Shown: in pieces, positions 35,831 through 48,278 of the stretch
Layout of the letters: each line of letters begins with the position of its first letter
Position numbering within the stretch: position 1 is the stretch's first letter
NCBI RefSeq assembly: GCF_003751945.1
Contig: NZ_RJKL01000001.1
Coordinates: 3,348,001 to 3,412,000 of the forward strand
Direction of reading: 5' to 3'
Length of the DNA stretch: 64,000 nt
Source of the DNA: Couchioplanes caeruleus
GTDB lineage: Bacteria; Actinomycetota; Actinomycetes; Mycobacteriales; Micromonosporaceae
Notes under the pieces: generated by a model
Seen by the model: the letters and a program-made list of their open reading frames with translations, nothing else
Databases searched by the model: none
What the model was told of the DNA's origin: nothing
Position numbers and translations under genes: made by a program

Positions 35831-36772
35831 ATGCGCGTCTGCCTCTTCGTCGAGCCGCATCGCGGCGCCACCTACTCCGACCAGCTCACCCTCGCCCGAC
35901 ATGCCGAGGAAGCCGGCTTCGACGGCTTCTTCCGGGCCGATCACTACCAGTCGATGGGCGCCGACCCGGGAGTGCCTGGACCGACCGACGCCTGGATCAC
36001 CCTGGCCGGCCTGGCGCGGGAAACCTCCCGGCTGCGGCTCGGCACGCTGGTCAACTCCGCGACGTTCCGGCTGCCCGGCCCGCTGGCGATCATGGTCGCC
36101 CAGGTGGACGCGATGAGCGGCGGCCGGATCGAGCTCGGCATGGGTGCGGGCTGGCTCCAGCGTGAGCACACCTCCTACGGCATCCCCTTCCCGCCGCTGG
36201 CCGAACGCTTCGACCGGATGGCCGAACAGCTCGCGATCATCACCGGGCTGTGGGCCACCCCGGACGGCGCCACGTTTTCGTACGACGGCAAGCACTACCG
36301 CCTGCTGGACGCGCCCGCCCTGCCCAAGCCGGTGCAGCGGCCGGGCCCGCCGGTGATCGTCGGCGGCCGGGGCCCGCGGCGCACCCCGGAACTCGCCGCC
36401 CGCTTCGCGGACGAGTTCAACATGCCGTTCAAGACGGTGGCAGAGACGGCGACGGCCTTCGAGAGGGTACGCCGGGCCTGCGACACGTACGCGCGTCCGG
36501 CCGACCGGCCGCTGAGCTTGTCGGCGGGCGTCGTGGTCGCGGTGGGGCGTACGGACGCCGAAGCGCAGCGCCGCGCGGCGCCGCTGCACGTGCCGAGCGC
36601 GCTGCCGCCGGAGGATCCGGTGGTCGGCTCGCCCGACGCGCTGGTGCAGCGCCTCGGCGAGCTGGCGGAGATCGGTGCCACCCGGGTCCACCTACGGATC
36701 ATCGAGATGTCCGACCTCGACCATGTCGACCTGATCGCCGGACGCGTCCTCCCCCAGCTCGCCAACCAGTAA
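35831..36772 (+). CDS. LLM-class (luciferase-like) F420- or FMN-dependent oxidoreductase
   Basis: A 313-residue TIM-barrel oxidoreductase (MRVCLFVEPHRGATYSDQL; GLARETSRLRLGTLVNSATFR; GRIELGMGAGWLQREH; PPVIVGGRGPRRTPELAARFADEFN). These blocks match bacterial luciferase-fold enzymes, many of which use F420 in actinomycetes. The ATG at 35831 has AGGGAAG before it; longer open sequence upstream belongs to the ATPase gene. Its place in the importer cassette suggests it acts on the imported compound, but the reaction is not known. Confidence 0.88.
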   Translation: MRVCLFVEPHRGATYSDQLTLARHAEEAGFDGFFRADHYQSMGADPGVPGPTDAWITLAGLARETSRLRLGTLVNSATFRLPGPLAIMVAQVDAMSGGRIELGMGAGWLQREHTSYGIPFPPLAERFDRMAEQLAIITGLWATPDGATFSYDGKHYRLLDAPALPKPVQRPGPPVIVGGRGPRRTPELAARFADEFNMPFKTVAETATAFERVRRACDTYARPADRPLSLSAGVVVAVGRTDAEAQRRAAPLHVPSALPPEDPVVGSPDALVQRLGELAEIGATRVHLRIIEMSDLDHVDLIAGRVLPQLANQ

Positions 36773-36834
36773 CCGAGAGTCACCGCATCGGCGCAGGCAC
36801 CCCCTACCGGGCGAGCCTGGATGAGGTCAGCCTT

Positions 36835-36849
36835 AAGAAGCGGCTTCTT
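36835..36849. promoter_or_regulatory. AAGAAGC-G-GCTTCTT dyad before the repeat-rich membrane protein
   Basis: A perfect 7+1+7 inverted repeat about 40 bp before the start of the next gene. The loop is too short for a terminator hairpin, so an operator is more likely. No regulator is known. Confidence 0.4.
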
Positions 36850-36889
36850 GACTGGCGAGTGCCCCAGGACATTCCGTAACGTGCCCGCC

Positions 36890-38605
36890 ATGGCATTCCG
36901 GACCTGGGCCAAGCTGTTGTCTGCCACCCTCGGGGTCGGCGCGCTCGCGGGCGCCAGCCAGTTGGGACTGGCGTACGGCCTGGGCATCGTGCGCCTGACC
37001 CGGGTTCTCGAGATCACTGACCGTGATCAATGGACCGCCCAGCTCGCCTGGATCGCCTGGTTCCCGATGACGGCCGCGGTGGCCGGAGCGCTGGCCGGAA
37101 CGGCATACGTCCGCCGCTGGGCACCGGGCTTCCGCGGCGGCACCGGCACCGAGCTGGCCCTCGCCGCGGCCGCGGCGCTGGGCGCGGCCGTGGTCGTGCC
37201 GCTCACCATGCAGCCCGCCCGCACGGCACAGGTCGCCGGGGTGAACCCGGTGGTGGTCATCGCCATCTGCGCGGGGCTGGGCGCGCTGGTGGGCATCTTC
37301 GCCGCGTGGGCCGCACTCGCCCAGGCGGTGGCCCGCTGGAGCCTGATCACCATGGGCATCGCGGTCTGGTGCGTCGCGTTCGTATCGGTCATGCCGTCGC
37401 TCGCGCCCAGCGATCCGCTTCCCGCCGTACGCCTGGGTGTCCTCGACGCGAGCTTCCTGGCACCGGCGGTGACCCAACGCACGGCCCTGGCCACCATGCC
37501 CGCACTGGCCCTGCTGGCCGGAGCCGCCCTCGGCTGGGTCGCACGCCGCCGCGGCCTGCCGACGCTGACCATCGCGCTGGCCGGCCTGCCCGGTCCGGCG
37601 CTGCTGACCGTCTCCTACCTGGTCGCGGGGCCCGGCGCGGGCGCGGACCGCTACCAGGTGGTGCCCTACTGGGCGGCGATGACCGCCACCGGTGCCGGCG
37701 TCCTGGGCTCGGTGCTGGCGGCGGTCCTGCGACGCACCCCCGGCCCGGCGGACGACGACGCCGCCGACGACACCCCGGACAGCACGGCCACCCCGAACCG
37801 GCCGCCCTTGCCGAAGCGCGGCCAGCAGGAATCGGCCATCGCGGCGACCGGCGTCCATCCGGCTCCCGACCCGTCGCCCACCGCCGAGGTGCCCACTCCG
37901 ACCGCCGCCCGACCAGCAGCCCCCGCCCACGCCGCGAACCCCGAGCGGTCGGCCGCCCCCGCCCACGCCGCGAGTCCCGAGCGGTCGACGGCTTCCGCTC
38001 GGGCCACCGTTCCTCCTCAGGCGGGTACGGCGGCTCGCCCACCCGCAGGGATGCCCGGTCCCGCCGGGACCGGTCACTCGGGCGCCGCCGACGCGTTCAC
38101 CGAGCGCACCGACGAGCTGCCTTCCCCCGGCGCCCCTCGCGGCGCCTCGCCCGGCACTCCCCGCGGCGCTTCCCCCGGCACCCCTCGCGGCGCCTCTCAC
38201 GGCGGCCGGAAGCCGAACCGGGTCGACGGTTCCGGGCGGCATGCCGCGCCAGAGCCGACCGCAGTGAGCCGGCCATTGCCACAACCGACCGCGACAAGCG
38301 CACCGCTGCCCCAGCCGACCGCGGCGAGCGCACCGCTGCCCCATCCCCAACCCGTGACCCCGCCGCAGCCGATGTCGCCCCCGCAACCGGTGGCCCCGCG
38401 GCAGAAACGACCCCCGCGGCAGTCGACGACCTCGCCGCAGCCGACGGCGGCCGGGTCGGCACCATCGGCGCCGCACCCCGCCGGCGATCCGCCCGTGGGG
38501 GAAGAGGACCCGGCCTCGGGCGGCGGCCGCAGCCGGAAGAAGTTCGGGCTGCGCCGCCGCAAGGACGAGGACTACGTCGACTGGGTCAGCGGCCTCGGCA
38601 AGTAG
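36890..38605 (+). CDS. Polytopic membrane protein with a long repeat-rich cytoplasmic tail, unknown function
   Basis: A 571-residue protein. Residues 1-285 carry about eight hydrophobic segments. The remaining half is a Pro/Ala/Thr-rich, probably disordered tail with internal repeats: AAPAHAANPERS, GASPGTPR in tandem and PQPTAASAPLP in tandem. It ends in FGLRRRKDEDYVDWVSGLGK, which looks like a defined binding tail. I recognise no named family, though the build recalls membrane proteins found across Micromonosporaceae. The ATG at 36890 is chosen; a GTG at 36881 is possible, and neither has a strong ribosome site. Confidence 0.75.
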   Translation: MAFRTWAKLLSATLGVGALAGASQLGLAYGLGIVRLTRVLEITDRDQWTAQLAWIAWFPMTAAVAGALAGTAYVRRWAPGFRGGTGTELALAAAAALGAAVVVPLTMQPARTAQVAGVNPVVVIAICAGLGALVGIFAAWAALAQAVARWSLITMGIAVWCVAFVSVMPSLAPSDPLPAVRLGVLDASFLAPAVTQRTALATMPALALLAGAALGWVARRRGLPTLTIALAGLPGPALLTVSYLVAGPGAGADRYQVVPYWAAMTATGAGVLGSVLAAVLRRTPGPADDDAADDTPDSTATPNRPPLPKRGQQESAIAATGVHPAPDPSPTAEVPTPTAARPAAPAHAANPERSAAPAHAASPERSTASARATVPPQAGTAARPPAGMPGPAGTGHSGAADAFTERTDELPSPGAPRGASPGTPRGASPGTPRGASHGGRKPNRVDGSGRHAAPEPTAVSRPLPQPTATSAPLPQPTAASAPLPHPQPVTPPQPMSPPQPVAPRQKRPPRQSTTSPQPTAAGSAPSAPHPAGDPPVGEEDPASGGGRSRKKFGLRRRKDEDYVDWVSGLGK

Positions 38606-38664
38606 GCCGAGCGGGCAAGCCGGCCGGCTCAGGTGGGTGGGCCGCAGCCGCGGCCACCACGCCT

Positions 38665-41185
<2,521 letters not shown>

Positions 41186-41189
<4 letters not shown>

Positions 41190-41742
41190 GCCGCCACCGC
41201 CTCGGCCAGCATCCGGGTCGTTCGCTCCGGGTCGTCCGCTCGCATGATCGCTCCCATCACCGCCACGCCGGCCGCCCCGGCTCGCCCGCAGGCCGCCGCG
41301 CGCTCGGCCGAGTCGACGCCGCCGAGCGCGAGCCACGGCCGCTCGCCCGCCAGCGTCGCCGCACGCTCGGCGCCCAGCGCGGGGCCGTATCCGGGCTTCG
41401 TCTCGGTCGGAAAGATCGGCGACAGCGTGACATAGTCCACATCGGAGAGCTCCTCGGTGCCATGCCACGAGCGTCCCACCAAGGCGACCCCCGAGGGCCG
41501 GTCATCCACAGCGGACAGATGCACGGCGTTGCCCCCCAAGGGATCCGCACCCGCCACGATCAATCGTTCCGGCCCTGCCACGGTCCGCAGCTCCGCGGCG
41601 AGTGCGGCGCGCTCCCCGTACGGAAGATCCTTGTCGCGCAGGATGACCCACGCCGCGCCGCCGCGGACCGCGGCCCGGACCACCTCGACGAGCCGACCGG
41701 CGGCGAGCCGCCGGTCGGTCAGCACGACGACCCCGGACGGGA

Positions 41743-41749
<7 letters not shown>
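41186..41749 (-). CDS. Second ThiE/TenI-like protein of the thiamine operon
   Basis: A 187-residue TIM-barrel protein of the ThiE/TenI family ([61 protein letters not shown]). It could be a thiamine-phosphate synthase or the thiazole tautomerase TenI; the SPIFPTxxKPG block is shared by both. The GTG at 41749 is chosen after GGGAGG, but the start lies inside a copied segment. A start at 41817 in the previous copy would add about 23 residues. Confidence 0.82.
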
Positions 41750-42827
<1,078 letters not shown>

Positions 42828-42831
<4 letters not shown>

Positions 42832-43856
42832 GCGAACCTCCCGGGCGTGAACGCTTCGAGCAGGGGATCGGGACGGCCGGTGACCACGAGGTCGGCGATG
42901 AGATCGGCGGTGACCGGCGTGAGCAGCACCCCGTTGCGGTGGTGCCCCGCGGCGACCACGATGTCGCCGCTCAGACGGCCCAGCACCGGCGCATTGTCGG
43001 GTGTGGCGGGCCGGTGCCGCACGACGGTCTCGGTGAGCTCGCACTCGGCAAGGTCCGGCACCAGCTCGGTGGCCGGCCGCAGCAGGTCCAGCACCGCTCC
43101 GGCCGTCACGGACGAGTCGGCGCGCTCCTCCTGGGTGGCACCGATGACGATCTCGCCGTCGGCGCGGGGAACCAGGTACACGTGCCGGCCGTCGACATGT
43201 CCCACCACGACGTGCCGGAGCAGCCCCGGCTCGCCGCTCAGGCGCAGCACCAGGCCCTTCACCGGCCGTACGGGAAGTCCGGTCAGGGCCGCGGTGCCCA
43301 GGCCCGCCGCGACCACGACCGGGCCCGGCGGAATCTCCGCCGTCCGGTGTGGCACCACCGCCGCACCCAGCGCGGTCCGCAGTGCGGCGACCACCCGCCG
43401 GGGGTCGACCTGCCGGTCGTCCGGGATGTGCGCGCCGCCGCGGAGCCGGGGCGAGAGGGCCGGTTCCCGCTCGCGGACGGCGCTCGGCGGCAGCCGGTGC
43501 ACCGCCAGGCCGTGCTCCTCGCGATAGGCCCACAGGCGCCGCGCCTCGGCCAGGTCGTCGCCGGTCAGTGCGACCGCCAGGGTGCCCCGCGTGTCGATTC
43601 CGACGTCGATCCCCGTCTCCCGCTGCAGCTCGGCGGCGAAGCCGGGCCAGCGGGTCGACGACTCCACCATGAGCGCGGTCAGCGCCTCCTGGCCGAAGGA
43701 CGTCTCCCCGGCCGGGGCCAGCATGCCCGCCGCGGCATACCAGGCGGCATCGTCGGCACCGCCGTCGTAGACGGTGACCCGCATGCCGCGCTGCCGGCAG
43801 CGCCACGCGACGGCGAGGCCCACGATCCCGCCGCCGATCACGGTCAGGTCGGTCAT
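42828..43856 (-). CDS. thiO: Glycine oxidase ThiO
   Basis: A 342-residue FAD enzyme (DAO family) that oxidises glycine to the dehydroglycine used by ThiG. The N-terminal GGGIVGLAVAW dinucleotide fold, the middle GLVLRLSGEPG and the C-terminal VVAAGHHRNGVLLTP block are as expected. ATGA overlaps join it to thiE before and thiS after. Confidence 0.95.
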
Positions 43857-44497
43857 GCGAGGGCCTTGAGCAGCCGCTCGACGGCGTGGCCCGGATCCGC
43901 GGCCGCGGCGACCGCGCCGACGACCGCGACGGCGGCAGCCCCGGCCGCGATCAGGCCGGGGGCGGTGTCGAGGGTGACTCCGCCGATCGCCACTACCGGG
44001 GTTCCGGGCACGGCCCGGGCCACCGCGCCGATCTTCGCGGCGCCGAGCGGTGCGGGCAGCCCGGTCTTGGTGGAGCTGACGAAGGCCGGTCCCACCCCCA
44101 GGTACGTCGCGCCGGCCCGCACCGCCGACCGGGCCGCCACCTCGTCCCGGCAGGTCGCGCCGAGCACGGTGCCCGGCCCGAGCACCTTCCGGGCGGCCGC
44201 CACCGGCAGATCGTCGGCACCGACGTGCGCGCCGTCGGCACCGACGGCCAGCGCCACGTGCAGCCGGTCGTTGACCAGGCACAACACCCCGGCGGGGCGG
44301 CACTCGGCCAACACCTCGGTGGCCAGGCCGTACGCGGCCCGGTCGGTCACGTCGTCCTCGACCCGGACCTGGATCGCCAACCGGTCGACCAGGCCGAGCC
44401 GACCGGCGGCCGCCACCGCGGCGGTGACCACGGCGAGCGGGTCACGCCCGGGGCGGGCGTCGGTGATGACATGCAGACACGGGAAAACAGGGTCCAC
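43853..44497 (-). CDS. thiE: Thiamine-phosphate synthase ThiE
   Basis: A 214-residue TIM barrel that joins HMP-PP to the thiazole phosphate. LVNDRLHVALAVGADGAHVGADDLP and GVGPAFVSSTKTGLPAPLG are the active-site and phosphate segments. The GTG start (44495-44497) sits just below a GGGAGGA ribosome site and the TPP riboswitch, so this is the first gene of the operon. It is the more typical of the two ThiE-like proteins here. Confidence 0.95.
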   Translation of the reverse strand: MDPVFPCLHVITDARPGRDPLAVVTAAVAAAGRLGLVDRLAIQVRVEDDVTDRAAYGLATEVLAECRPAGVLCLVNDRLHVALAVGADGAHVGADDLPVAAARKVLGPGTVLGATCRDEVAARSAVRAGATYLGVGPAFVSSTKTGLPAPLGAAKIGAVARAVPGTPVVAIGGVTLDTAPGLIAAGAAAVAVVGAVAAAADPGHAVERLLKALA

Positions 44498-44511
44498 AAC
44501 GCGCTCCTCCC

Positions 44512-44594
44512 TGCGCCGGCATGACCCGGATCAGGTTCGACGGTCGAGGGCCGCGACAGCCCCCCTCTCAGCCCGGTGCACCGGACTCCCGTGG
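44512..44594 (-). promoter_or_regulatory. TPP riboswitch before thiE
   Basis: On the minus strand this reads GGGAGTCC, GGGCTGAGAGGGG (CTGAGA at 44566-44571), then GAACCTGATCCGGGTCATGC and CCGGCG, the hallmark TPP aptamer order. The ribosome site GGGAGGA follows within about 10 bases, so thiamine pyrophosphate probably shuts off translation of thiE and the coupled genes by hiding it. Confidence 0.95.
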
Positions 44595-44646
44595 GGTTGG
44601 TTCCGCCGCCGACACTATCGCCGCGGCGCCGCCGGAGTAAAGCCCG

Positions 44647-46302
44647 TCAGCGGACGTCCCAGACCGGCTCGGGCGTCTCCACGACCTCGCCGTCACCCTG
44701 GAAGAGCACGAACCGGTCGAAGCCGCGCGTGAACCAGCGGTCGTGGGTGACCGCGATCACCGTGCCCTCGAACGCCTTCAGGCCCTCCTCCAGCGCCTCC
44801 GCCGAGGCGAGGTCCAGGTTGTCCGTCGGCTCGTCGAGCAGCAGCACCGTCGCGCCCGACAGCTCCAGCAGCAGCACCAGGAAGCGGGCCTGCTGGCCGC
44901 CCGAGAGCGTGCCGAACCGCTGGTCGCCCTGTGCCGCCAGCTCGTAGCGGTTGAGCGCCTTCATCGCGCCCGCGCGGTCCATTCCGGACCGGTGGTCGTC
45001 GCCGCGCCACAGAATCTCGACCAACGTACGATCCAGCAGCTCAGGCCGGTCGTGGGTCTGCGAGAAGTGGCCGGGACGGACCCGCGCGCCGAGCCGTGCG
45101 GTGCCGTGGTGCGCCACGTGGGCCAGGGGCGCGCCGTCGACCGGCTTGTTGTCCGCCTCGGGGGCCGTGCCGCCCGCCGAGAGCAGCCGTAGGAAGTGGG
45201 ACTTGCCGGTGCCGTTGGCGCCGAGCACCGCCACCCGGTCGCCGTACCAGATCTCCAGGTCGAAGGGGAAGGTCAGGTCTTCCAGCTCCAGGCCCGTGCA
45301 GACGACGGCCCGTTTTCCCGTACGCCCGCCGCGCAGGTTCATCCGCAACGACTGCTCCTTGGGCGGCAGCGGCGGCGGCCCCGCCTCCTCGAACTTGCGC
45401 AGCCGGGTCTGCGCGGCCTGGTAGCGCGAGGCCAGGCCGTCGTTGAACGCCGCCTTCTGCTTCAAGGTGAACACCAGCTCGCGCAGCTTCTCGTGTTCCT
45501 CGTCCCAGCGCCGCCGCAGCTCCAGCAGCCGCTCGTGCCGGTTGGCGCGGGCCTCGTGCCAGGAGGCGAAGCCGCCGGGGTGGGTCCACGCGCCGCCGCC
45601 CTCGACCGCCACCACCCGGGTCGCGGTCTGCGCCAGTAGCTCGCGGTCGTGCGAGACGTAGAGCACCGACTTCGACGACTCCCGCAGCCGCGCCTCGAGC
45701 CATCGCTTGCCCGGCACGTCGAGGAAGTTGTCCGGCTCGTCCAGCAGCAGCACCTCGTCGCCGCCACGCAGCAGCAGGTCGAGGGCGAAGCGCTTCTGCT
45801 GCCCGCCGGAGAGCGTCCGCACCGGCCGGCTCCGCACCTCTTCCCAGGGCTTGCCGAGGATGGCGACGGCGACGGTGTCGAAGAGCACCTCGGCGTCGTA
45901 GCCGCCCGCCTCGCCCCAGCCGGTCAGCGCGTTGGCGAACCGGAGCTGCGCCTTCTCGGAGTCGGGCGCCGACCGCAGCGCGGCGTCGGCGGTGGCCAGC
46001 GCCTGCCCGGCCTCCCGCAGGACGGGCGCGACGAGCGACAAGGCAAGATCGTCGAGGGTACGGTCGTCGCCGATCATCCCGATGAACTGGCGCATGACCC
46101 CGAGCCCGCCGGCCCGGGCGACCGTGCCGATCGGGACGGCGAGATCCCCGGCGACCATCCGCAGCAGGGTGGTCTTGCCCGCCCCGTTCGGCCCGACGAG
46201 CGCCACCTTCGCGCCCTCGCCGACCCGGAACGACACGTCGGCGAACAGCTCCCGGCCGTCCGGCAGCACGAATCCGACCCCGGAGACATCCACGTAACCC
46301 AC
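44647..46302 (-). CDS. ABC-F family ATPase, likely ribosome-associated
   Basis: A 551-residue soluble protein with two ATPase domains and no membrane part. Walker A motifs are GPNGAGKTT (about 37-45) and GANGTGKSH (about 352). Both signatures are LSGGQQ, and the Walker B/D-loop runs are LLLDEPDNFLD and LLLDEPTDNLD. The linker (about 255-310) is rich in Arg/Glu/Lys, as in ABC-F proteins that act in the ribosomal E site. It may be a translation factor or an antibiotic-protection protein; the interdomain loop is not long, so a housekeeping role is favoured. Confidence 0.9.
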   Translation of the reverse strand: MGYVDVSGVGFVLPDGRELFADVSFRVGEGAKVALVGPNGAGKTTLLRMVAGDLAVPIGTVARAGGLGVMRQFIGMIGDDRTLDDLALSLVAPVLREAGQALATADAALRSAPDSEKAQLRFANALTGWGEAGGYDAEVLFDTVAVAILGKPWEEVRSRPVRTLSGGQQKRFALDLLLRGGDEVLLLDEPDNFLDVPGKRWLEARLRESSKSVLYVSHDRELLAQTATRVVAVEGGGAWTHPGGFASWHEARANRHERLLELRRRWDEEHEKLRELVFTLKQKAAFNDGLASRYQAAQTRLRKFEEAGPPPLPPKEQSLRMNLRGGRTGKRAVVCTGLELEDLTFPFDLEIWYGDRVAVLGANGTGKSHFLRLLSAGGTAPEADNKPVDGAPLAHVAHHGTARLGARVRPGHFSQTHDRPELLDRTLVEILWRGDDHRSGMDRAGAMKALNRYELAAQGDQRFGTLSGGQQARFLVLLLELSGATVLLLDEPTDNLDLASAEALEEGLKAFEGTVIAVTHDRWFTRGFDRFVLFQGDGEVVETPEPVWDVR

Positions 46303-46333
46303 GCGGCCATCTTCCCCGAGGAGGCGGTGCAGG

Positions 46334-46951
46334 TCAGTCGGTTTTTCCGGCGCTCCGGGAGACCTTGAGCACGCGGAAGCCGCGCTGGCTGGCCGTACGC
46401 GCCACGTCCCAGCCCTGGCCGGTCAGCCAGGTGTGCAGCGAGTCGCCGCCGAGGTTGCGGTTGATCACCAGCCAGGCCACGCCGTCCGGCGCGAGCCGCC
46501 CCAGCCAGCGGTCCGCCATCGCGTGCAGTTCGGCCTTGCCGACGTGGGTGGGCGGGTTGCTCCAGATCTGGTCGAACGTCACCTCGGCCGGCACGTCCTC
46601 GGGGGTGCACACTCGCACCCTGTCGCCCAGACCCAGCGACTTGGCGTTCTCCGCGGTCAGCTCCCGGGCGCGGGAGTTGACGTCGATCGCGTACACGGTC
46701 GCGGCGGGCGCCTCGCTGGCCAGGACGCAGGCGATGGGGCCGTACCCGCAGCCGAGATCCAGGAAGGTGCCGCCGTCGGTGGGCAGCTCGGCCTTGCGCA
46801 GCAGCACGGCGGTGCCGGGGTCGAGCCGTCCCGCGGAGAAGACGCCGCGCGCGACCGCCAGGTCGTACGCCCGGCCGGCCACGGAGAACTCGATCCGTCC
46901 CCTCGTGTCGGGCGTGGCCGGCTCGGCAGTGAAGTAATGGTCGGCGCTCAC
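46334..46951 (-). CDS. Class I SAM methyltransferase, RsmC/RlmG-like small form
   Basis: A 205-residue methyltransferase. The SAM loop is LDLGCGYGPIA, the acidic residue lies in VYAIDVNSRA and the catalytic NPPTH matches the NPP(F/Y)H of base N-methyltransferases acting on rRNA guanine. Single-domain forms are common in actinobacteria. The GTG at 46951 (VSADHYFTAEP) fits the family; an ATG at 47017 would add 22 residues, with a poorly spaced AGGAG. The gene ends 31 bp before the ABC-F start, so both ribosome-related genes may be co-transcribed. Confidence 0.88.
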   Translation of the reverse strand: MSADHYFTAEPATPDTRGRIEFSVAGRAYDLAVARGVFSAGRLDPGTAVLLRKAELPTDGGTFLDLGCGYGPIACVLASEAPAATVYAIDVNSRARELTAENAKSLGLGDRVRVCTPEDVPAEVTFDQIWSNPPTHVGKAELHAMADRWLGRLAPDGVAWLVINRNLGGDSLHTWLTGQGWDVARTASQRGFRVLKVSRSAGKTD

Positions 46952-47047
46952 CCCGTCAGTGTCCCGCCGGGCAACGAGCGCCGGCGCACCGGGGTGCCGC
47001 ACAATCTGTGCGTTCATCGATCACCGTGCGCTCCTAGCGTGGCAGCC

Positions 47048-48223
47048 ATGCTTCGCGTCCCCCGCCCCCGCTCCGCCCATCGCGCGAACCCGGGGAGCGG
47101 ACTCGCGACACACTCGGCGGCGCACTCGGCAGCCCCGGGAAGGTTGCCGCCGGCCGCGCGCCACCATCGGTCGGCCCCTGATCCCCGCATCCGTACGCCG
47201 CACCGCCATGCGTCCCCCCGCCGTACGGTCTCCCTGCCGGCCCCGCTGACGGACTGGCTCCTCGTCACCGCCCGCGGGGTCCTCGCCGGGAGCCCATCCG
47301 TCCGTTCCCTCGGCATCCTCACCGATCCCCGCCGGCTGCGTCCGCGCCTGGAGGAGACCAGCCAGCGCCTGGCGCCACGACCGCCGGATCCCGGCAGCGT
47401 CCCCGCCGCGCCGGGTCTCTACGGTGGCCGGCCCGCGCCGGATGTCCGCCCCGGACGGTCCGCACCGGGAGGCCGCGCCCGGCAGTCCGCACCGGGCGCC
47501 CACGGCGGGCAGCGCTTTCCCGCCGCGCGGCGGTTGCCCGCGGAGCCCCAGCAGGCCCTCCAATTGCTGCTGAGCGGCCTCGGTGCGCTGATCGTCACGT
47601 CGATCGTGGTGCTGACCGCCTTCTTCGTGATCGCCGAGGAGCGCCGAGGCCCCGCCGGGGCGTCCTCCGCCGCGCCGGGCGCTGCCGCAAGAGGCTCCCG
47701 CGCCGCCGACGACGCGCCGCTGACCCGGCTGGAGGTCTTCCCCGGGCCGGAGATCCGGGCGGGGTCCGGCGCCGCCGCCTACCGAATCTCGCTGACGCAC
47801 GTGGACACCGAGTGCGCGCTCGGCACCATCGGCGAGCTCGGCGCGGTGCTCAGCGAGAAGGGCTGCGGCCAGGTCGTCCGGGCCGCCATGATCGCACCGT
47901 ACGGGGACTACCGCGTCACGGCCGGCATCCTCGTCCTGCCCGACGCGAACACGGCGGACGCGGTCAGCGAGGATGCCGAGGTGCTGGTCGAGTCCGGCCG
48001 CGGCACCTTCGCGGCACTGGGCGGAAGGGGCGGCGTGCCGGCCACCGCACCAGCCCAGGTCGGCTGGCATCCGGTCGGTCACTACCTGCTGTACTGCGTC
48101 ATCTCCCGCCCGGACGGCAACCTCGTCGCCGACGACGACCCGCTGGCGGCCCGCATCACCGAGGACCTCCTCCAGGGCTATCTGACCGACCAGCTCGCCG
48201 ACGCCCGCGACATCGACCCCTGA
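47048..48223 (+). CDS. Single-pass membrane protein of unknown function
   Basis: A 391-residue protein. An Arg/Pro/His-rich N-terminal half (1-170) is followed by one transmembrane helix (about 172-197) and an external domain (about 230-391). That domain has the blocks THVDTECALGTIGEL, GCGQVVRAAM, GDYRVTAGILVLPD and VGWHPVGHYLLYCVIS. It looks like a conserved actinobacterial secreted domain, but I do not recognise a named family. It is divergent from the methyltransferase and convergent with truA. The ATG at 47048 is a best guess; the basic N-terminus could begin later. Confidence 0.75.
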   Translation: MLRVPRPRSAHRANPGSGLATHSAAHSAAPGRLPPAARHHRSAPDPRIRTPHRHASPRRTVSLPAPLTDWLLVTARGVLAGSPSVRSLGILTDPRRLRPRLEETSQRLAPRPPDPGSVPAAPGLYGGRPAPDVRPGRSAPGGRARQSAPGAHGGQRFPAARRLPAEPQQALQLLLSGLGALIVTSIVVLTAFFVIAEERRGPAGASSAAPGAAARGSRAADDAPLTRLEVFPGPEIRAGSGAAAYRISLTHVDTECALGTIGELGAVLSEKGCGQVVRAAMIAPYGDYRVTAGILVLPDANTADAVSEDAEVLVESGRGTFAALGGRGGVPATAPAQVGWHPVGHYLLYCVISRPDGNLVADDDPLAARITEDLLQGYLTDQLADARDIDP

Positions 48224-48278
48224 CGGCAGCCGGTCATGCGCGGAGACGGCAGCCGGTCGCGCCCCTGACGGCAGCCGG

